Translations under genes and position numbers: made by a program
The notes under the pieces: model-generated
Seen by the model: only the letters and a program-made list of their open reading frames with translations
Told to the model about the DNA's origin: nothing
Databases searched by the model: none
From: Parvularia atlantis
Taxonomy: Eukaryota > Opisthokonta > Rotosphaerida
Assembly: GCA_943704415.1 (NCBI GenBank)
Contig: CALSCO010001749.1
Span: forward strand, 1-12,833
DNA length: 12,833 nucleotides
Direction: 5' to 3'
Shown here: one piece after another, positions 8,954 through 12,833 of the stretch
How positions within the stretch are numbered: the first letter of the stretch is position 1
How the letters are laid out: every line of letters begins with the position of its first letter

Positions 8954-8978
8954 ACTTCACGTGACTATAGATAGTGGG
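8954..8978. promoter_or_regulatory. 25-nt bidirectional spacer with TCACGTGA palindrome
   Basis: The GH99 ATG (8953, -) and the membrane-protein ATG (8979, +) face away from each other with 25 nt between them. The spacer contains TCACGTGA (8957-8964), a perfect 8-bp palindrome with the CACGTG E-box/G-box core, and CTATAG at 8965-8970, also palindromic. Binding by a bHLH or bZIP regulator is plausible but inferred. Transcription in both directions must start inside this spacer or in the opposite coding region. Confidence 0.55.
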
Positions 8979-9470
8979 ATGTACGCCGCACTCCTGATCG
9001 CGCCGCGGCGAACGTACCTCCGGCCCGCGTTCCGCGCGCTCGCGCTCGAGGCACCGCCCGTGAGCGTGTGGCCGCCGCGGCGGTGGATCGTGGGCGTGTT
9101 TGGCGTGGGCTTCGGCGCCGGGCTCATGTTCGCGACGGTCAACATGGAGCAGTTTGCGCTCGCCCCGGACGGCGCCTACGCCGCAATCGACGCCGTGGCC
9201 GAGCGCGTCACGGCCGGCGCCGAGCTCGACCAGCAGCGCGCCGTGATCCGCGCGCTCGAGCAGAGCGAGGTGACGGGCAGCGAGATGTCAGCGCTCGACT
9301 GGGCCGCGACCGCGACGCACCTGCTGCGCTCGGGCCAGATCGACTACGCCGTCAGCGCCTACCACCTGGCCTACCTCGCCGCGGGCGGCCACGTGCGCAC
9401 ATACCGCGACTGGGCGCAGCAGGCGCTGCTGGAAGAGCGCGCGCCCGACGCGCCGCCCGACGCCGAGTGA
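8979..9470 (+). CDS. Small single-pass membrane protein, unrecognised
   Basis: This is a single-exon gene of 163 aa that I do not recognise. The N-terminus is basic and hydrophobic with several Arg and no acidic residue until Glu24. A clear membrane helix follows at about 36-54 after PPRR, rich in Gly and Val. Residues 55-163 are soluble and mostly helical, and the helices around SGQIDYAVSAYHLAYLAAGG resemble a TPR-like hairpin. The C-terminus is Pro/Asp-rich and acidic. The basic start could be a mitochondrial targeting signal, with the helix in the inner membrane; this is inference. High codon-position GC and the intact divergent arrangement with GH99 support a real gene. It lacks introns, unlike most neighbours. 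An upstream in-frame extension exists but has no ATG. Confidence 0.6.
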   Translation: MYAALLIAPRRTYLRPAFRALALEAPPVSVWPPRRWIVGVFGVGFGAGLMFATVNMEQFALAPDGAYAAIDAVAERVTAGAELDQQRAVIRALEQSEVTGSEMSALDWAATATHLLRSGQIDYAVSAYHLAYLAAGGHVRTYRDWAQQALLEERAPDAPPDAE

Positions 9471-9526
9471 GTCGCTCCCTTTCTTCGTGGTGCATGTACA
9501 GGTTGTGCTGCTGTGCGGGAGGGGGT
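9471..9526. other. 56-nt convergent 3' spacer
   Basis: Between the membrane-protein stop and the phosphatase stop on the opposite strand. It holds a short CCCTTTCTTC stretch on the + strand and no long T or A tract, in contrast to the T-rich tracts after SNRNP40 and TFIIF alpha. Transcripts from the two genes must overlap or end within it. Confidence 0.5.
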
Positions 9527-10651
9527 CTACGGCTGGTCGCAGGCCCCGGAGACGGCGGCCGCGGTCTCGGCGGCCAGGGCGCGCACGGCCTCGGTGGTCG
9601 CGGCGCCGGCGGCGTCGGCCTCGGCGGCACTCGCCGCGCCTTGGGCGTCGGCGCGGGCGGCGTCCACGCGCGCTGCGTTGCCGACTATCGCTGCGGCGTT
9701 CGCGAGCGCCGAGCGCGCGATGACAATGTCCGGGCGCCGGCCGTGCTCGGTCATGACCATCTGCACCGACGCCGTCCCGCGCAGGCGCGTCTCGTACGCG
9801 ATCAGCTGCGTCCAGAAGCCGTCGTTCGGGTTAATGACCGGGCGCGCCGCGATGACGCGCGCGTGGGCCTCGCGCAACGGCACGTCGTACTTGCGCATGA
9901 CGTACGCGATCACCACGCTCGCCGAGCGGCTCACGCCGGCGTGGCAGTGCACGAGCACGCGCTCACCGCGCGCCGCATGCGTCTCTGCGGTGGCGTGCAC
10001 GACTGTCAGCGTGCGCACACTGCTGGCCCTCGCACACGCTTGCACACCAATCAGCTCGTAGGCCGTGTCAAAGTGCTCGAGCAGGTGCTCGCTGGGCATG
10101 TCGTCGACGGCGATGCTGCGCGGCGCGTGGGTGCGCTGCAATAGGCGGTTGGCCGGCAACGCACCGGTGGTACGTGACCTGGTCCGGGTGGCGGCACGGG
10201 GCGTTGCGCGTGACTGACGCGGACGGGTCAGCGCGTGCACGCAGCGCGGGGCGGCGCGGCGCACCGTTGATGACGACGCGGATGTCGTGCGCGCGCAGGT
10301 TGTCGATGAGGCTTGCGGCGCGCAGATTGGCGAGGCGGACGTGCTCTGCTCGACGCGCGCCCGTCAGCCGACGACACCGATCCGCACCGCGCCACGCGCG
10401 CACCGTCGATCACGGCGACCTTCGCGAACGACTCGGACATGCGCCCAGCCTGCGCGCGCACGACCGCTGTGAGCCGTGCCGTGTGACGCGACGCGACCGT
10501 GCTTGGCGCGCACCAGCTCCTGCAGGAAGCGCGGCATCGTGACCATCAGGCGCCGCAGCTCGACGGCGGCCGTCTCGCCGTCGTCGCCTTCGCCGCCGTC
10601 CATCTGCTGCGGCGAAGCGGGAGGCGGCGGCGCGCGCGGTGAAGCAGACAT
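9527..10651 (-). CDS. Dual-specificity protein phosphatase (DUSP-like)
   Basis: This cysteine phosphatase of the DSP family removes phosphate from Tyr and Ser/Thr of protein substrates, often MAP kinases. Exons are 10651-10514, 10449-10404, 10345-10265, 10213-10165, 10115-10048 and 9984-9527, 279 aa. Residues 1-46 are a Pro- and acid-rich leader. The catalytic domain covers about 60-215: HVRLANLRAAS, VVINVTRN, HPDQVTYHRIAVDD carrying the general acid (D109 or D110), the P-loop HCHAGVSRS with nucleophile C141 and R147, then AHARVIAARPVINPNDGF, which holds the typical 'R..I.PN.GF' turn. Residues 215-279 are an Ala-rich, probably helical tail, possibly a coiled coil. No kinase-interaction (rhodanese) domain is present, so this is an atypical small DUSP. 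The 51-nt intron at 10214-10264 can be read through in frame, adding 17 residues near the N-terminal part of the domain. Confidence 0.9.
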
Positions 10652-10780
10652 CCGTGACGCAATCGCTTTGCGTCAGCCAGCCAGCGGCGACCCAGCGTGG
10701 CCGCGGAGTGAGCCGTCGCCCTCGCCCTCAGCAAATCGCATCGTCGCCCAGACCGCCCGCATCGTCACCGCCCGCCCCCG
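10652..10780. promoter_or_regulatory. Divergent promoter of phosphatase and TFIIF alpha with a 21-nt inverted repeat
   Basis: The 129 nt between the two start codons must drive both genes. Directly beside the phosphatase ATG lies TGACGCAA-N5-TTGCGTCA (10655-10675), two perfect 8-nt arms around TCGCT. Each half-site resembles CRE/ATF or C/EBP-ATF composite sites (TGACG, TGACGCAAT). The rest is C-rich on the + strand, and no TATA box is evident. Because the repeat begins 3 nt from the ATG, it could act in DNA as a bZIP site or in RNA as a start-proximal hairpin. Confidence 0.6.
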
Positions 10781-12652
10781 ATGGCCTCGTCCAGCACCGA
10801 CCGCGGTGCAGCCGCCCCGGCTGAGACGGCGCAGCGCTACAGCCTGCGCTTCGCCAAGACGCACCGCGCCGGCTACTACGTCGCCAACTTCAAGGACCCG
10901 CGTACGGACCTGGGCGAGCTGCGGCAGCCTGTGATGGGCCGCGTGCCGCGCTACAAAAAGTCGGCGGCGCCGTGCGTGCCGCTCGCGGAGGCGCAGCGAT
11001 GGGCTCGCTCACGTGTCGCGCGTGCGCAGCGCCGAAGTAGACACGTCGATCGCCCCGTCGGCGCAGCGCGTCAAGGCGTTCCGGAGCAAGACCAAGGTCG
11101 TGTACAAGCACGCCGAGGCCGACGTGCTGCAGGTGCGTGCGCTGCTCGTGCGTGCAGCGTGCACGTCGCTGAGACGCCGACCGCGCGGCAGGACCGGCTT
11201 GACTGGGCGCTGCAGGACGCGCCGACCAAGCGCGCGTACGTCGGCAAGCCGTCGGGCGGGATGGGCACTGGGCACTACGTCTTCTTCATGCACGAGAATG
11301 TGCGCACGGGCGCCTGCTGCCGGGTCGCCGTGTCTGCCGCGCGACGCTGAGGCGCGGGGCGCAGAACGGGTTCCGCGTCGTGCCCGTGCGCAAGTGGGTC
11401 AACTTCAAGCGCGACTGGCCCGAGGCCGCGGGCGAGGCCGAGGAGCTCAAGCGCGAGGAGGTGTGCGTCGCAGTGTGGCGTGGCTCGCCTCACGGGTGCG
11501 GGCGTGCAGAACACGGTGTCGCTGCTGTTCAAGACCGAGAAGGAGGAGAAGGACGCGGTCGACATCGTCCAGGTGTTCCGGCAGCGGCTCATGCCCGTGC
11601 GTGCACGTCGAGCGGCCGCTGCGGACAGAACGGCCGGCTCACCGGGCGCCCCGCCAGCCTGCGCCCACGGTCAAGACGCTGCCGGCCGACCCGGACGAGG
11701 ACGTGTACGACGACGACGAAGAGGGCGGCAACGCGGCGGCCCGCGGGCGCCTGGAGGACGACGATCCAGAGAATGAGATGGACTTTGACGAGGTCGTGGA
11801 CGACGACGTGGCCGAGGACGCCTCCGAAACCCTGGTGCGGCCAGCGCGGCCTGCTTGTGCGACGCGCACGCTCACAGACCGCGTGCAGCACAACGCCTCG
11901 GCGCGCTTCGGCAAGCGGCGGCCCTCGCACGCGCTCTCGAAGGCGGGCGAGGTGCGGCTCGCTGAGTGGTGTATGTGCGGGCACATACGGGGCGCGCGCA
12001 GGACCTGTTCAAGGCCGTCACGAGCGCCAACAAGCAGATCAACAACCCGAACCGCGGCAAGAAGGCGCGCGCACCCGCCTGCACCTTGCTGCGCGCCTGA
12101 TGGTGGCCCTTGCAGGTGGACATTAAGCCCGAGCCGGTCGTCAAGGCCGAGCCGATGGACGTCGACGAGGGCGAGAGCAGCCCGCAGAAGAAGGTGCGCC
12201 GCTGCGTCTTGTCCGCACACCGTCTGATGCGCGCGTCTGCGTACAGGCCAGGACAGACGACTCGCCTGAGGGCTCCCCGGCTGCGTCGCCAGGTTCAAGT
12301 GGGGCGGGCGAGGGTGCGCGTCTAAGTCCAGGTGCGCATGCTCCCGTCCTGCTGCGTGGCTGGCGCTCACTGCGTGGCACGGCGCACGCAGACACGCTGT
12401 TGACCGAGACCGAGGTGCGGTCGTACGTGCTGCGGTCACGGCCGTCGCTGGACGAGGTGCGCTCGCTGCGCGCTTGGGTATGCAAAGCGGACCGCTGACC
12501 AACCGCTGCCACAGCTTCAGGCCAAGTTCAAGTCGCGCTTCAAGCAAAACAAGCAGAACCGGCAGATCCTCAAGGACCTGATCACGCGGCTGTGCGTGAT
12601 CGACACCGGCCCGGACGGAGTCAAGCGCGTCACGCTGAAGCAGACCTCCTGA
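10781..12652 (+). CDS. GTF2F1: Transcription initiation factor IIF subunit alpha (RAP74)
   Basis: This is the large subunit of TFIIF, which binds RNA polymerase II with TFIIF beta in the preinitiation complex. Exons are 10781-10971, 11030-11132, 11192-11299, 11365-11460, 11510-11596, 11658-11834, 11889-11951, 12002-12064, 12116-12193, 12247-12313, 12392-12456 and 12521-12652, 409 aa (human 517). The N-terminal dimerisation domain covers about 18-190: RYSLRFAKTHRAGYYVANF, then WALQDAPTKRAYVGK, GHYVFFMHEN and FRVVPVRKWVNFKRDW, matching the RAP74 order. A strongly acidic linker lies at about 205-252. The C-terminal winged helix is at about 347-409 (LLTETEVRSYVL, then KDLITRLCVID and KRVTLKQTS). 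The intron at 12065-12115 needs a GC donor. The introns at 11835-11888 and 12314-12391 are multiples of three without stops, so linker length is uncertain there. Confidence 0.94.
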
Positions 12653-12656
12653 TAAT

Positions 12657-12675
12657 GATGTCGACGTTCGACATC
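12657..12675 (+). terminator. Hairpin just after the TFIIF alpha stop
   Basis: GATGTCGA-CGT-TCGACATC forms a perfect 8-bp stem with a 3-nt loop, starting 4 nt after the TGA stop. It lies in the 3' UTR and is followed 33 nt later by the T-rich tract at 12709-12724. A role in mRNA 3' end formation or stability is inferred from position only. Confidence 0.45.
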
Positions 12676-12785
12676 CATGACAGCAGTCACGTGCCCGTTT
12701 GTAACGGCTTTTTTGTTTTTTTTTGCGTGTGCGTGGGCCGCGCCTCTCGTCCGCGTCGCCTGCAACGTCGCCCGCTGCACCGCGC
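12676..12785 (+). promoter_or_regulatory. Spacer with TCACGTG and T6-G-T9 tract
   Basis: This stretch separates TFIIF alpha from the next possible gene. It contains TCACGTG (12687-12693), the same core as in the GH99 divergent spacer, and T6-G-T9 (12709-12724) beginning 57 nt after the TFIIF alpha stop. The T tract could end the upstream transcript, or form a nucleosome-free promoter for the downstream one, or both. Confidence 0.35.
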
Positions 12786-12833
12786 ATGGCCGAGTGGGTC
12801 GCGACGACGCGCGCCCAGTTCGCGGCGCTGTGC
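12786..12833 (+). CDS. Possible start of a gene cut by the window edge
   Basis: An ATG at 12786 opens a frame of 16 codons to the edge, beginning MAEWVATTRAQFAAL. Codons are GC-rich like those of the neighbours, and the distance from the previous stop (133 nt) fits the spacing elsewhere. The peptide is too short to assign to a family. It may equally be chance coding potential in GC-rich DNA. Confidence 0.33.
   Translation, partial: MAEWVATTRAQFAALC

Noticed and set aside
9068-10144. 358-codon open frame on the + strand overlapping the membrane protein and antisense to the phosphatase
   Set aside because: Arg/Gly/Ala-rich shadow frame crossing a real stop and antisense exons that carry the HCHAGVSRS active site.
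10166-10264. Reading the phosphatase straight through 10214-10264
   Set aside because: Retention stays in frame, but removing the 51-nt intron restores the typical DSP strand VINVTRN followed by VTYHRIAVDD. It is kept as a retention possibility only.
10945-11037. Alternative GC-donor choices for the first TFIIF alpha intron (10945-10996, 10974-11037, 10978-11029)
   Set aside because: A GTGCGTGC donor at 10972 with acceptor ending 11029 restores frame and has a CTCAC branch motif, so no GC donor is needed.

Overview
The window is nuclear DNA from a GC-rich, gene-dense unicellular eukaryote. Eight genes can be modelled and a ninth may begin at the right edge. They are cut by at least 46 very short introns (44-78 nt). 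Nearly all introns start GTGCG, carry a CTGAC/CTCAC-type branch site and end CAG without a polypyrimidine tract. Five use a GC donor. Each model was assembled by hand, and every spliced CDS total is a multiple of three. No chloroplast, animal-specific or prokaryotic signature fixes the lineage. An alga or a heterotrophic protist is most likely, and I do not name a species.

Layout from left to right: (CT)n microsatellite and leader (1-159); SNRNP40, the U5 snRNP 40 kDa WD40 protein (+, 160-1895); a Mn-type cation diffusion facilitator of the plant MTP8-11 group (-, 3970-1981); a Crinkler-like PD-(D/E)xK nuclease plus protein kinase fusion (-, 5862-4046, probably with a further 5' exon up to 6146); a double-hotdog thioesterase-like protein (-, 7471-6211); a GH99 endo-alpha-mannosidase, MANEA-like (-, 8953-7502); a small unrecognised single-pass membrane protein (+, 8979-9470); a dual-specificity phosphatase (-, 10651-9527); TFIIF alpha/RAP74 (+, 10781-12652); and a possible gene start at 12786.

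The genes do not form one pathway. Four are ordinary housekeeping types (splicing, Mn transport, Golgi glycan trimming, Pol II transcription) packed with gaps of 25-133 nt. The GH99 and membrane-protein genes diverge from start codons only 25 nt apart, and the thioesterase ATG lies 30 nt after the GH99 stop.

The outlier is the nuclease-kinase gene. It resembles the Crinkler-RHS-type effector class known from oomycetes, chytrids and scattered protists. Its nuclease exon is clearly less GC-rich than its surroundings, and it has one or two introns in about 2 kb where SNRNP40, the CDF and TFIIF alpha have 10 or 11 each. This suggests a mobile or transferred origin inside a conserved housekeeping block. 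It is the best candidate for unusual biology here.
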